The notes under the pieces are model-generated. The model ran no database searches. It was given only the letters and a program-made list of their open reading frames with translations, and was not told where the DNA came from. A stretch of DNA of 50,842 nt, from the NCBI GenBank assembly GCA_016219275.1, contig JACRBM010000033.1, positions 1 through 50,842 on the forward strand, given 5' to 3'. The translations under genes were made by a program, and so were the position numbers. Positions 43,111-50,842 of this stretch are shown here, piece by piece (positions within the stretch are counted from its first letter, which is position 1; every line of letters begins with the position of its first letter). Origin of the DNA: Chloroflexota bacterium. GTDB taxonomy: Bacteria > Chloroflexota > Anaerolineae > UBA4142.

Positions 43111-44532
43111 TCATGACATTCTTCGTAACGCCGCGCGCGCGGCGTGATAACCGCACATTCCATGCACACCGCCGCCCGGCGGTGTGGACGACGAGCAAAT
43201 GAAAACATCTTTTGCCGGCGTCGTGTACGGATTCCAACGCCACGTCGGGCGCGTGTAGAGTTGCCACAAATCTTGCGCGCCGCCGGAAATATCGCCGCCG
43301 ATGTAATTCGCGTTGTGTTGCTCCATCAGCGCCGGCGTGTACACGTGTTGCGCGAGAATACAATCGCGAAAACCCGGCGCAAAGCGTTCGATCTGCGCGA
43401 TCATGCGCGCCGTCATGTCGAAGGTCGAACCGTTCGGCACGTGACAGTACGACCAAACGGTATGTTTGCCGCGCGGCGCGCGCGTCGCATCGAATAGCGA
43501 TGCCTGGACGACGAGCATGTACGGTTTTTCCGGCGGTATCCCCTCCGCCGTCTCGCGTTCCGATTGCGCGATCTCGGCGAGCGTGCCGCCGACGTGAACG
43601 GTCCCCGCGCGGCAACACCCCGCTGCCTTCCACGGAATCGGCGCGTCGAGCGCGAAATCTATTTTGAACACACCCGGTCCGTAGCGAAATTTTTCGAGCG
43701 CGCGGCGATAGCCGGACGTGAAACGATGCCCGGCGATTTCGAGCAATTGGCGCGGCGTCACATCGAAGAGGTACGCGCGCGCGCTAGGTAGTTCCTCGAT
43801 TTTTTCGATGCGCTGATTCGTGATGATCTTGCCACCGAGCGAACACAAATACGCGCCAAGCGCATCCGCCAACTTTTGCGAGCCGCCTTTCACGAGGGGC
43901 CAGCCACTCGCATGCGCCGCAATGCCGAGCGCGAGTCCGTACGCGGCAGTCGAGATATTTTCGAGCGGCGACATGGTGTGTGCGGCAATCCCGGCGAACA
44001 AGCCGCGCGCGCGTTCTTCCTCGAAGAAAAGTTCGGCGAGCGCACGCGCCGGTAAAAGCGCGGGGAGCGCAAAGCGTGCGAATGTGAATGGATAGCGCGG
44101 GGGAAGCGGAAGTGGTCCGAGCAAATCGTGATTGAGTTTTTCCGCGTCGTTGACGAGCGGCTCGATGAGATTGCGATACGCGTTCGCATCGCGACCCAGG
44201 GTCGCGCAGGTCGCGTCCATCGAACGCGAGAGCACCGCCGCCGTACCATCGTCGAGCGGATGCGCGAGCGCGGCGGCCGGGTAAATCAGCTCGACCCCCA
44301 GGTTTTGGAGCGGCACACTTTTGAAAAACGGCGACACGGCGGTGAGCGCCTGCACCGTCGAGCAAATATCGTGCGTGAAACCGGGCAGCGTCAATTCAGC
44401 GGAGCGAATGCCGCCGCCAATCGTCGCGTTCGCCTCGAACACGCAGACCGACTTGCCCGCGCGCGCGAGCGTGATCGCCGCCGCCAGTCCGTTCGGTCCC
44501 GCACCAACGACAACCGCGTCATACGCGGACAA
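43111..44532 (-). CDS. FAD-dependent oxidoreductase, phytoene-dehydrogenase-like
   Basis: 473-aa flavoprotein of the phytoene desaturase/amine oxidase superfamily. The dinucleotide motif VVVGAGPNGLAAAITLARAGKSVCVFEA opens the protein, followed by GGGIRSAELTLPGFTHDICS, as in the NAD(P)/FAD-dependent branch of CrtI relatives. The C-terminus has GGGVHGMCGYHAA closing the FAD site. Its TTG start at 44532 follows the stop codon of the protoglobin-Rieske gene directly (TAG-TTG) with GGAGCG upstream, so translation is coupled. This pairs it with a Rieske protein that could act as its electron partner. The substrate (isoprenoid, fatty acid or other) is unknown. Confidence 0.85.
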   Translation of the reverse strand: MSAYDAVVVGAGPNGLAAAITLARAGKSVCVFEANATIGGGIRSAELTLPGFTHDICSTVQALTAVSPFFKSVPLQNLGVELIYPAAALAHPLDDGTAAVLSRSMDATCATLGRDANAYRNLIEPLVNDAEKLNHDLLGPLPLPPRYPFTFARFALPALLPARALAELFFEEERARGLFAGIAAHTMSPLENISTAAYGLALGIAAHASGWPLVKGGSQKLADALGAYLCSLGGKIITNQRIEKIEELPSARAYLFDVTPRQLLEIAGHRFTSGYRRALEKFRYGPGVFKIDFALDAPIPWKAAGCCRAGTVHVGGTLAEIAQSERETAEGIPPEKPYMLVVQASLFDATRAPRGKHTVWSYCHVPNGSTFDMTARMIAQIERFAPGFRDCILAQHVYTPALMEQHNANYIGGDISGGAQDLWQLYTRPTWRWNPYTTPAKDVFICSSSTPPGGGVHGMCGYHAARAALRRMS

Positions 44533-45837
44533 CTACAGTCGCTCCACGCGCGCGCGCTCGCCATCCAGCGCGACGCGATACCGGGTCAGTGGTTTCTTCG
44601 CTGGACCGCGCACGACGTTGCCGGTCCCCACATCGAATTGGGAACCATGCAACGGACACGTAATCGTACACTCGACCAGATCGCCTTCGCTCAACGGACC
44701 ACCGGCGTGCGTGCATTCGTCCTGGGTCACGAATAAAGTCCCCTCCACATTGAACACCGCGACGCTTTCCCCGTCCACTTGCACCGCCTTGGATTTCCCC
44801 GGCGGAATATCGCTAACGAGAAACTCATTCGCCGGCAAATCAGTCTTGGATTGCACCGGCGCCGTCGTCACCGGAACTTGAATATAAACCTCGCCATCGC
44901 GCAGCATAACCGGATATTGTTCGAGCCGCGCACTGGGATCAACGAGCAATTGCCCGCTCATCAAGTTGTACTCGAATCCATGCCAGGGACACGTGAGCGT
45001 ATCGCCTTCGAGACAGCCGGTCGCGACGGGTCCGCCGCGATGCAAGCACCAATTTCGCACGGCGTACCAATTGCCCTTGTGATGAAAAACCCCAATGGAG
45101 AGTCCATCTATTTGGATCAATGTCCGGTCGCCGTCCGGAATATCGGGCGCGCGCGCGACCAGGACTTGGCGCGTCGCAACCGGCGCGGCGGGCGCGTGTT
45201 CGTGTTCGTACGCGTGCTGTGCCAACGCGCTCACCGCGCTTGTGTCAACCGACACCAACGCGTCGAACGTCTCGGCTTCGCGCTCGGTGCCGTACGCACG
45301 CGCGAGCATTTCGAGGATCACCATCAACAACTTGTCCCACGCGTCCACTGCGCGATGTTCCAACCCGGCGTCACCCTCGCGCAGTTCTTTGGTCAATGCC
45401 GCGGCAATCGCGTGTTGAACGAAACCAACTTGACCGATAACATAGCGTTCGGCGATGTAAATGTGCGGATCGGCGCCATGCGAAGTGTGTGCGCGTCCAA
45501 CGTAATCCACATAGCGCGCATAATCGTCATCGTAGACGCCTTGCGCGGTCCGAATCCAAAAATTAGTGAGGTGCCGCATGCGTAGTTCAACATAGTCTTG
45601 GTCCACCACGCCATCTTTTTTGAGAAAAAATTTGCGCGTCGGTGGGTAGCGCAACAGGTGCGCGTAAAACTTGGAAACAATTTCAGGTAAATGTTTTTCG
45701 ATCACCGGCGCGGATTGCCGAATGGCTTGAACGTCGGCGTCTTTAAGACCAACAAAGTCCGCCATGTATTTGAAATAGCGTCCCGCATCTTCTGCGCCGC
45801 GCTTTGCCATCACGCTCACATGCACGTTTGCATCCAC
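44533..45837 (-). CDS. Protoglobin fused to two Rieske [2Fe-2S] domains
   Basis: 434-aa fusion. Residues about 15-190 resemble a protoglobin/globin-coupled-sensor domain, with candidate proximal haem ligand H117 in VGRAHTSHGADPHIYIAERYV. Two Rieske domains follow: C264-x-H266…C283-x2-H286 (CLHRGGP…CPWHG) and C375-x-H377…C394-x2-H397 (CTHAGGP…CPLHG), both with full ligand sets. A haem gas-binding domain joined to two redox centres suggests O2 or NO sensing or reduction. GTG at 45837 was chosen because AGGAG lies 10 nt upstream; an ATG at 45897 in frame (20 residues longer) has no ribosome site. It is translationally coupled to the FAD enzyme downstream. Confidence 0.88.
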   Translation of the reverse strand: MDANVHVSVMAKRGAEDAGRYFKYMADFVGLKDADVQAIRQSAPVIEKHLPEIVSKFYAHLLRYPPTRKFFLKKDGVVDQDYVELRMRHLTNFWIRTAQGVYDDDYARYVDYVGRAHTSHGADPHIYIAERYVIGQVGFVQHAIAAALTKELREGDAGLEHRAVDAWDKLLMVILEMLARAYGTEREAETFDALVSVDTSAVSALAQHAYEHEHAPAAPVATRQVLVARAPDIPDGDRTLIQIDGLSIGVFHHKGNWYAVRNWCLHRGGPVATGCLEGDTLTCPWHGFEYNLMSGQLLVDPSARLEQYPVMLRDGEVYIQVPVTTAPVQSKTDLPANEFLVSDIPPGKSKAVQVDGESVAVFNVEGTLFVTQDECTHAGGPLSEGDLVECTITCPLHGSQFDVGTGNVVRGPAKKPLTRYRVALDGERARVERL

Positions 45838-45908
45838 GAGACTTTTTCTCCTTTTAGCCGTCAGCGGCTCGGTGTTGCTTTTCCGCGTCGCCAACATGGT
45901 ACGCGGTC

Positions 45909-46426
45909 TTAGAAAATCCAGTAAACCAGCATCGTGATGCCAGCGACGATAAGACTCAAAATGATCGAACCGACCACACCTTCGAAAACGCGACCAGATG
46001 AAATCGGTAGTCGCGATAACCCGCCGTGCCTTCTGTGCCAGGCAATACGACCAACCTGGGATGCAACGTGACGAAGATGATCCAATCGAGAATGATCAAA
46101 TCCATCGCGTTGAACACCGTCATCATCACCATCACCGCGAGCGCGACTTCGAGAAACGATAGCTCACCACCTTTGAGTTGCCCCAACTCCATCAACGCGC
46201 CGACAAAAATCGCGATGAATGCGATCACGACCGGCAACGTGACCACGTGTTTTTGTCGCTGCGCGTTTTCCCTCATCGCGCCAAAACGCACTTGAATGTC
46301 CGGCGGATAATCCTTGAGCCAGATTTCCGGATTCACCAACGCAATCACTATGAACGACACAATCATCAGCGCGCCAAACAGTGTGCCGTACATGATACTA
46401 TGCTGAAATAATAGGAGCAGATTCAC
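45909..46426 (-). pseudogene. Four-helix membrane protein with a single-base frameshift near its end
   Basis: Reads as a ~172-aa membrane protein. GTG at 46426 overlaps the stop of the upstream gene (GTGA). Helices: MYGTLFGALMIVSFIVIALV, VVTLPVVIAFIAIFVGALMEL, FLEVALAVMVMMTVFNAMDLIIL, and a last helix SIILSLIVAGITMLVYWIF that lies in another frame. The shift falls at a run of four T (45985-45988): one more T would give …FHLVAFFEGVVGSIIL… and restore the full protein to the stop at 45909. So the break may be a recent mutation or a sequencing error, not true loss. The family is not recognised. It is between a soluble unknown and the protoglobin-Rieske gene. Confidence 0.8.
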
Positions 46427-47166
46427 GATTTGCCTCGACCACTTACCCAGCGTACCGGCGCGCCGACGTTGTAGAGCAAGGTACGGAACATCGCGTTCTG
46501 CCACGTATTCTTGACGTACTGCCACTGCATTTTCGGATCCACACAGGTCTTGGTCATGTTGACTTGACCATTTACGCCCCAACGCGTGGCGAGTTGCGTG
46601 AGTACATGCATCCATGTGGACTCTTGCTCATGCGCGCCGCCGAAGAAACGCATTCCCATTTCATAAATCGGATCGGTTGCGCGATACAATCCTTGAACCT
46701 GCGCTACCGTCACATCCTCTTCGACGGACGCGCTAAACGTGTTCCAGCCGGAAATCGGAAATCCTTCCGGCGTCATCACCGTAAATTGCTCGTCGTCGGC
46801 ATAAAGTATCATCACGCCGCTCTTCATCGGCGTCAGTTGTTTCATTGCCGGCGCTTGAAACATATTCAAATCAAAATAAACCATCTCGCCGGGCTTGACG
46901 CCATCGAGCGGCGGATAGACGCGATTTCCCGGCGGTTGAAATTTTGCAAAGTTGATTTTCCAATCGGCGATCACTTGCGCGGGTGTGACTTGGACACCGC
47001 TCAAACGGACGCGATAGGTCGCCTGCCACATCTGACCAAAACCCTGCAGAGCGCCGGAAACATGACGACCATCCACATTCACCGTCGTCACACCGGGCGG
47101 CACATTTTCCGGATGCAAGTGATGCACGGGTTTTGCCCATGCCAAATTGCGTGGGTCGTCGGACAT
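46423..47166 (-). CDS. Conserved hypothetical soluble protein
   Basis: 247-aa cytosolic protein that I cannot name. It is rich in aromatics and beta-like (GFGQMWQATYRVRLSGVQVTP; GEMVYFDLNMFQAPAMKQL; FTVMTPEGFPISGWNTFSASVEE), with a helical end (VLTQLATRWGVNGQVNMTKTCVD … WQNAMFRTLLYNVGAPV). A START/SRPBCC-like or lipid-binding fold is a guess. ATG at 47166 has GGAGG seven bases upstream. Its stop overlaps the start of the membrane gene and it lies 44 nt after the YyaL-like gene, so it belongs to the same operon as the protoglobin-Rieske protein. Confidence 0.75.
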   Translation of the reverse strand: MSDDPRNLAWAKPVHHLHPENVPPGVTTVNVDGRHVSGALQGFGQMWQATYRVRLSGVQVTPAQVIADWKINFAKFQPPGNRVYPPLDGVKPGEMVYFDLNMFQAPAMKQLTPMKSGVMILYADDEQFTVMTPEGFPISGWNTFSASVEEDVTVAQVQGLYRATDPIYEMGMRFFGGAHEQESTWMHVLTQLATRWGVNGQVNMTKTCVDPKMQWQYVKNTWQNAMFRTLLYNVGAPVRWVSGRGKS

Positions 47167-47210
47167 TTGCTCCTCCCCAAATGTAGAGTAAGTTTCCAAC
47201 TTGCCTTGCC

Positions 47211-48983
47211 CTATTGCAAAATCTGTCGCATCCCTTCGAGCACACCGCTTGCCTCGCTCGCCGGCGCGAGGCATTTTTGCCCGACGCAGACGTACGCGCG
47301 CGGCGTCACGTTCGCGGGATAACCCAGTTGCGCGATCCGCGCCACATCGCGCGCCGGATCGAGCACCTGCACGATTTTCGCAGGCGCGTATTCATCGAGC
47401 GCAGCGCGATGCAATGCGCGCGTGTGCGCATCATTCACATCGCCAACGATATGCACCGTGATCGGCTCGGTAAGCAAATGACTCACCGCGCGCGCGTATT
47501 CCGCCGCCATGAATCCGTACTTGCTGTACTCGCCGGCAAAGTACGCCAACGATTTTTCCGCCGCGTCGCGATAACGCTCCTCGCCGGTGAAACGATGCAA
47601 GCGCGTGAGTGCGTCCGCCATCGCCGCGTTTTCCGCGAGTGGATGATCGGGCACACGCAACAAGCCGAGCGTCTCATGCGCGCGCGGCTCGCTGATAAAC
47701 GCGCTCGCGTCGAGCAACTGGGCGAGTGCGAGATCGGCGAGCGATTGTGCGCGCGTCAGATGCGCGACATCGCCGGTGAATTGGTACGCGTCGAGATACG
47801 CGCGCGTCGTGTGCGCGAGATCCGCTAGTTGATTAGCGAGTTGTGGCGCGCCATCCGGCGTCGCATAGTGCAACAGCCCGACATCGGCGCGAAACATCGC
47901 ATTCCAAATTCGGTCGAGTGTTTTGAGCGCGAACGCGATCAACGATTCATCGCCGAGCGCGTGCGACGCTTCGAGGTAACCGTTCACCATCAATGCGTTC
48001 CAATCGGTGTAGAAATTACGATCCACATACGGCGCGACCAGTTTCGCGCGCTCGGCAAGCGGCAACGCATAGTACGCTTCGTCCGCATCCTGGGATCCAT
48101 AGAATCCACCGCGCGTTTGATCGCTCAGAGTCGCATTGAGATACGCGGTCATACTATTCATCGTCTTGACAAAAATCTCGCGCGGCGCAACCTGGTGCGC
48201 GTGCGCGAGAACCGCGAACAATTTCGCGTTATCTTCGAGCATCTTTTCAAAATGCGGCACGCTCCAATCACGCGTCGTCGAGTACCGGAAAAATCCGCCG
48301 GCTTCTTGATCGTACGTACCACCGCTCGCCATATGCGTCAGCGTAACCGTCACAACCGGCAATAGTCGTTCGTCGCGCGTCGCGTGATAGCGTTCGAGCG
48401 CGAGTTCAATCGCGTCGGTGTGCGGAAATTTCGGCTCCGTCCCGAACCCGCCGTGCACCGCGTCGAATTGATCGAGCACATCGCGCGCGACCGTATCCAC
48501 AATTGTTTGCGACAACGCGCCGCGCGATGAACGCGCACCGAGAGCTTGCTCGCGCTTGACGTTCATCTCGCCGATTTTCGCCAGGATGTCGAGTTTGTTG
48601 TGTTTGTACGCGTCGCTCACCTGCGCGAGGTACGCGCGCATTTGCGACGGCGGAATGTACGTTCCGCCGGTGAGTAATTCGCCTTCGGGTGTGAGAAACG
48701 CCGTTGTGGGCCAACCACCCAGGTTGTAGCGGCGGTTCACATCGGGGCGTTGATCGTTGTCCACGCGAATCGGGACAAAACGTTCGTTGATGAGCCGAAT
48801 CACTTCGCCATCCGAGTACGACGTTTCGTCCATCACGTGACACCAGTGACACCACACGGCGGAAATACCCAGCAGAATCGGTTTATCGTTTTGTTTCGCT
48901 TCCGCGAACGTTTGCGAATTCCAATCGTGCCAATTGATTTCGCTCGCGCGGTTGGGGCGCGGCGAGAAATGAAAGTGAGACAT
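47211..48983 (-). CDS. YyaL/SPATA20-like thioredoxin-domain protein
   Basis: 590-aa protein of the DUF255 family. The N-terminal thioredoxin-like domain has WCHWCHV (C45, C48) and an INERFVPIRVDNDQRPDVNRRY region. The long C-terminal part is an (alpha/alpha) barrel resembling glycan-processing folds (GGFFRYSTTRDWSVPHFEKMLEDNAKL; ENAAMADALTRLHRFTGEERYRDAA). The function of the family is unsettled. ATG at 48983 follows GAGG; the longer frame translates a heptamer repeat. It heads a minus-strand set leading to the protoglobin-Rieske gene. Confidence 0.9.
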   Translation of the reverse strand: MSHFHFSPRPNRASEINWHDWNSQTFAEAKQNDKPILLGISAVWCHWCHVMDETSYSDGEVIRLINERFVPIRVDNDQRPDVNRRYNLGGWPTTAFLTPEGELLTGGTYIPPSQMRAYLAQVSDAYKHNKLDILAKIGEMNVKREQALGARSSRGALSQTIVDTVARDVLDQFDAVHGGFGTEPKFPHTDAIELALERYHATRDERLLPVVTVTLTHMASGGTYDQEAGGFFRYSTTRDWSVPHFEKMLEDNAKLFAVLAHAHQVAPREIFVKTMNSMTAYLNATLSDQTRGGFYGSQDADEAYYALPLAERAKLVAPYVDRNFYTDWNALMVNGYLEASHALGDESLIAFALKTLDRIWNAMFRADVGLLHYATPDGAPQLANQLADLAHTTRAYLDAYQFTGDVAHLTRAQSLADLALAQLLDASAFISEPRAHETLGLLRVPDHPLAENAAMADALTRLHRFTGEERYRDAAEKSLAYFAGEYSKYGFMAAEYARAVSHLLTEPITVHIVGDVNDAHTRALHRAALDEYAPAKIVQVLDPARDVARIAQLGYPANVTPRAYVCVGQKCLAPASEASGVLEGMRQILQ

Positions 48984-49016
48984 GCGTGACCTCGGGAGGA
49001 CTGTGTGAGGCGCGTT

Positions 49017-49046
49017 GTGCGATGAGTATTGCGTATTGCGTGATGC
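49017..49046. repeat. gcgtatt heptamer repeat
   Basis: gagtatt gcgtatt gcgtgat gc (49024-49046) closely matches 23341-23363. It lies in the divergent gap upstream of the YyaL-like gene. Confidence 0.7.
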
Positions 49047-49113
49047 AAAGATTATACCTGGTTGAGAATCGAAAGACAATGGCAGTCTGGGAATTCTAAT
49101 GGATTTTTATTGA

Positions 49114-49142
49114 TTGACACTCGCGGGTTTGTATGGTAGATT
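49114..49142 (+). promoter_or_regulatory. Promoter of the nitrilase-family gene
   Basis: TTGACA (49114-49119), 17-nt spacer, TAGATT (49137-49142). The predicted leader is short, about 25 nt. Confidence 0.65.
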
Positions 49143-49172
49143 TTCGACCGCTGACCATACAGGTGTACGAAA

Positions 49173-49967
49173 ATGGCACACACACTTTCGATTGCCCTCG
49201 CCCAGATAGACCTCGCACTGGGCGATCCCGCGCGCAACTTGGAAGCTGTACACACGCGCGTTGCCGAAGCGAAAGCACGCGGCGCGGACATTGTCGTCTT
49301 GCCCGAGTTGTGGAGCAGCGCGTACGATTTGGAACGCGCGCGTGCGCTCGCGTCCGCACGCGACGCGGGAATGTTCGCCGAGACTGCGCGGCTCGCCCGC
49401 GAGACCGGCATCGCCATCGTCGGCTCATTGCTCGAAAGCGATGGCACGCGCGTGTTCAACACTGCGACGATGTTCGACGCGCGCGGCAATCTCGTCGGCG
49501 CGTATCGCAAACTGCATCTCGTCCCGATGCTCGACGAACATGTGTATCTGACTGGCGGCGACGATGCGCGCGTGTTTGAAATGCCATTCGGCAAATTCGC
49601 GCTCGGCATCTGTTACGATTTGCGTTTTCCGGAATTGTGGCGACACTATGCGGTGAGCGGCGCGCGCATCGCGTTCGTTCCGGCGGAATGGCACCTCAAA
49701 CGCGCGGCGCATTGGCGCGCGCTCGTCCCCGCACGCGCGATTGAGAACCAGATGTATTTCGTCGCGTGCAATCGCGTGGGCGCATCGAAAGGCGAACCGT
49801 TCGGCGGCGGCTCGATGATCGTGAATCCCTGGGGCGAGATTCTCGCGCAGGGCGACGACCGCGAAGCATTGCTGATCGCGCAAATTGATCTCGACATGGT
49901 GGACGATGTGCGTGCGCGCGTGCCGGTGTTTCGGGATCGGCGTGCGGATGTATATGGTAAATGGTAA
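49173..49967 (+). CDS. Carbon-nitrogen hydrolase (nitrilase superfamily amidase)
   Basis: 264-aa hydrolase with the full Glu-Lys-Cys triad: E45 (VVLPELWS), K113 (GAYRKLHLV) and C147 (LGICYDLRFPELWR). It resembles omega-amidase/YafV-type members that act on small amides; the substrate is not known. The C-terminal residues YGKW and the stop are encoded by ggtaaatggtaatt, an STRR-family sequence, so the natural end may have been replaced by repeat insertion. It precedes coaX by 57 nt and may share its transcript. Confidence 0.9.
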   Translation: MAHTLSIALAQIDLALGDPARNLEAVHTRVAEAKARGADIVVLPELWSSAYDLERARALASARDAGMFAETARLARETGIAIVGSLLESDGTRVFNTATMFDARGNLVGAYRKLHLVPMLDEHVYLTGGDDARVFEMPFGKFALGICYDLRFPELWRHYAVSGARIAFVPAEWHLKRAAHWRALVPARAIENQMYFVACNRVGASKGEPFGGGSMIVNPWGEILAQGDDREALLIAQIDLDMVDDVRARVPVFRDRRADVYGKW

Positions 49968-50024
49968 TTAGAGATTGGAGATTGTGTTGATGCACAATCG
50001 AAAATCGGCAATCGAAAACCGAAA
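49953..50024. repeat. STRR-like repeats spanning the nitrilase stop
   Basis: ggtaaatggtaatt (49954-49967 area), then gagattggagattg, then aatcgaaaatcggcaatcgaaaa units leading to the coaX ATG. The inner gattgtg/cacaatc pair can form a small hairpin. Confidence 0.65.
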
Positions 50025-50801
50025 ATGGAAACAATCCTTCTCTTTGACATCGGCAACACCCACACGACGCTTGGCGAGTATCGCGGCGATGAACTCGTCG
50101 CGACGTGGCGGATTGCGACGCGCGTCGAAGGCACACCCGACGAGTACGCGGTGACGCTGCACGCGTTGTTGCGCCAACGCGGCGGCAATGGCACCGTCTT
50201 CGACGGCTGCGCGATTGCTTCGTCCGTGCCCGCGCTCGTTTCGACCTTCGTGGAATTGTGCGAACAACATTTGCATTTGAAACCAGTTGTCGTCAGCGCG
50301 ATGATAAAGACCGGGATCACGATTCGCACCGATTCGCCGCGCGAGGTCGGCGCGGATCGCATCGCGAACGCGGTCGCGGCAAAATCGTTGTACGGCGCGC
50401 CGGCGATTGTGATTGACTTTTCGCCGCTCGCGACGATCTTCGACGCGCTGGATGACGCCGGCGATTACATCGGCACGGCGATTGCGCCCGGCGTGGCGAC
50501 CGCGGCGGAAGCGTTGTTCGCGCACGCGGCGCAGTTGCCGCGCGTCGAACTCGTCGCGCCCGCGTCGCACAGTCCGATTGGCAAAAACAGCGCGAGCGCG
50601 GTGCAAGCCGGATTGGTGTACGGTTACGTCGCGATGGTCGAGGGGATGATCGCGCGCATCAAAAAGGAATTGCCGCGCGCGCGCGTTATTGGCACCGGCG
50701 AAATGGTGAACCTCATCGCGCGCGAAACGAACGCGATGGATGTGGTGGACGAATCCTTGACGCTCAAGGGATTGAAGAAGATTTACGAGATGAATACATG
50801 A
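50025..50801 (+). CDS. coaX: Type III pantothenate kinase
   Basis: 258-aa CoaX, which phosphorylates pantothenate in CoA synthesis. The N-terminal FDIGNTHTTLG (D8) phosphate motif and GADR (109-112) are intact. The second phosphate motif, usually DFGTATTFD, reads DFSPLATIFD at 131-140 with one extra residue and the Gly changed, which is odd for an active enzyme. GTAIAPGV and VIGTGEM follow. The ATG at 50025 has no clear ribosome site and lies within a short-repeat tract. Its stop overlaps the next ATG (ATGA). Confidence 0.88.
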   Translation: METILLFDIGNTHTTLGEYRGDELVATWRIATRVEGTPDEYAVTLHALLRQRGGNGTVFDGCAIASSVPALVSTFVELCEQHLHLKPVVVSAMIKTGITIRTDSPREVGADRIANAVAAKSLYGAPAIVIDFSPLATIFDALDDAGDYIGTAIAPGVATAAEALFAHAAQLPRVELVAPASHSPIGKNSASAVQAGLVYGYVAMVEGMIARIKKELPRARVIGTGEMVNLIARETNAMDVVDESLTLKGLKKIYEMNT

Positions 50802-50842
50802 CAATTTCCCTCGCCTCCGCCTTTCACCCGCGCGGCGAAATC
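50798..50842 (+). CDS. Start of a further gene, cut by the window edge
   Basis: The ATG at 50798 overlaps the coaX stop and the frame stays open to the window end (MTISLASAFHPRGEI). Too short to identify. The overlap suggests translational coupling to coaX. Confidence 0.6.
   Translation, partial: MTISLASAFHPRGEI

Overview
This 50.8 kb window is a gene-dense, moderately GC-rich bacterial chromosome segment. It has about 40 protein genes, no rRNA or tRNA that I can see, no CRISPR array and no recognisable transposase. The gene mix suggests an uncultivated member of the Chloroflexota, Anaerolineae-like. The clues are paired membrane pyrophosphatases, a BTAD/AAA/TPR activator, a lone AmmeMemoRadiSam B protein, a YyaL-type thioredoxin-domain protein, and many cyanobacterial-STRR-like intergenic repeats. 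That placement is inference from content, not from a marker gene.

Layout. 0.15-8.9 kb, minus strand: S1-domain protein, ftsK, infA, MEMO1-like gene, priA, flavin amine oxidase. 9.4-10.5 kb: an unknown acidic protein with its own promoter and a strong bidirectional terminator. 10.6-14.7 kb, minus: a PadR regulator, an ABC ATPase and a MacB/FtsX-type permease. 14.8-17.2 kb: a radical-SAM DNA modification/repair gene whose consensus promoter contains a LexA-like box, then a secreted Vgb-lyase-like beta-propeller. 17.5-28.5 kb, plus: nuoE-nuoF-like genes, a small membrane protein, sdhCDAB, an AT-richer unknown membrane protein, a decayed copy of the fdhA 5' end, a YhhN-family gene, a GxxExxY gene flanked by inverted repeats, and fdhA. 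fdhA looks split by a stop codon but is read here as one selenoprotein gene, with the UGA followed by a SECIS-like hairpin. NuoE, NuoF and FdhA together would make a soluble NAD-linked formate dehydrogenase. SDH would link succinate oxidation or fumarate reduction to quinone.

28.8-31.9 kb: a membrane Ser/Thr kinase faces a divergent protein with two FHA domains fused to an LCAT-like hydrolase/acyltransferase. 32.0-37.0 kb, minus: two tandem K+-independent-type H+-pyrophosphatases, each with a leader of about 140 nt holding a terminator-like hairpin. 37.2-40.1 kb, minus: a secreted unknown protein and an acyl-CoA dehydrogenase. 40.3-43.1 kb: the BTAD/AAA/TPR activator. 43.1-49.0 kb, minus: an apparent operon of YyaL-like protein, a soluble unknown, a frameshifted four-helix membrane protein, a protoglobin fused to two Rieske domains, and a phytoene-dehydrogenase-like FAD enzyme. 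49.2 kb to the end: a nitrilase-family amidase, type III pantothenate kinase with an odd phosphate motif, and the first codons of another gene.

The most novel candidates are the protoglobin-Rieske-Rieske operon and the kinase/FHA-FHA-LCAT pair. Next come the Sec-containing formate dehydrogenase with its split operon, the LexA-like control of the radical-SAM gene, and the short-repeat families that also enter coding sequence (in-frame in priA, and forming the nitrilase C-terminus). All coordinates, motifs and hairpins were read by eye; no database or folding program was run.
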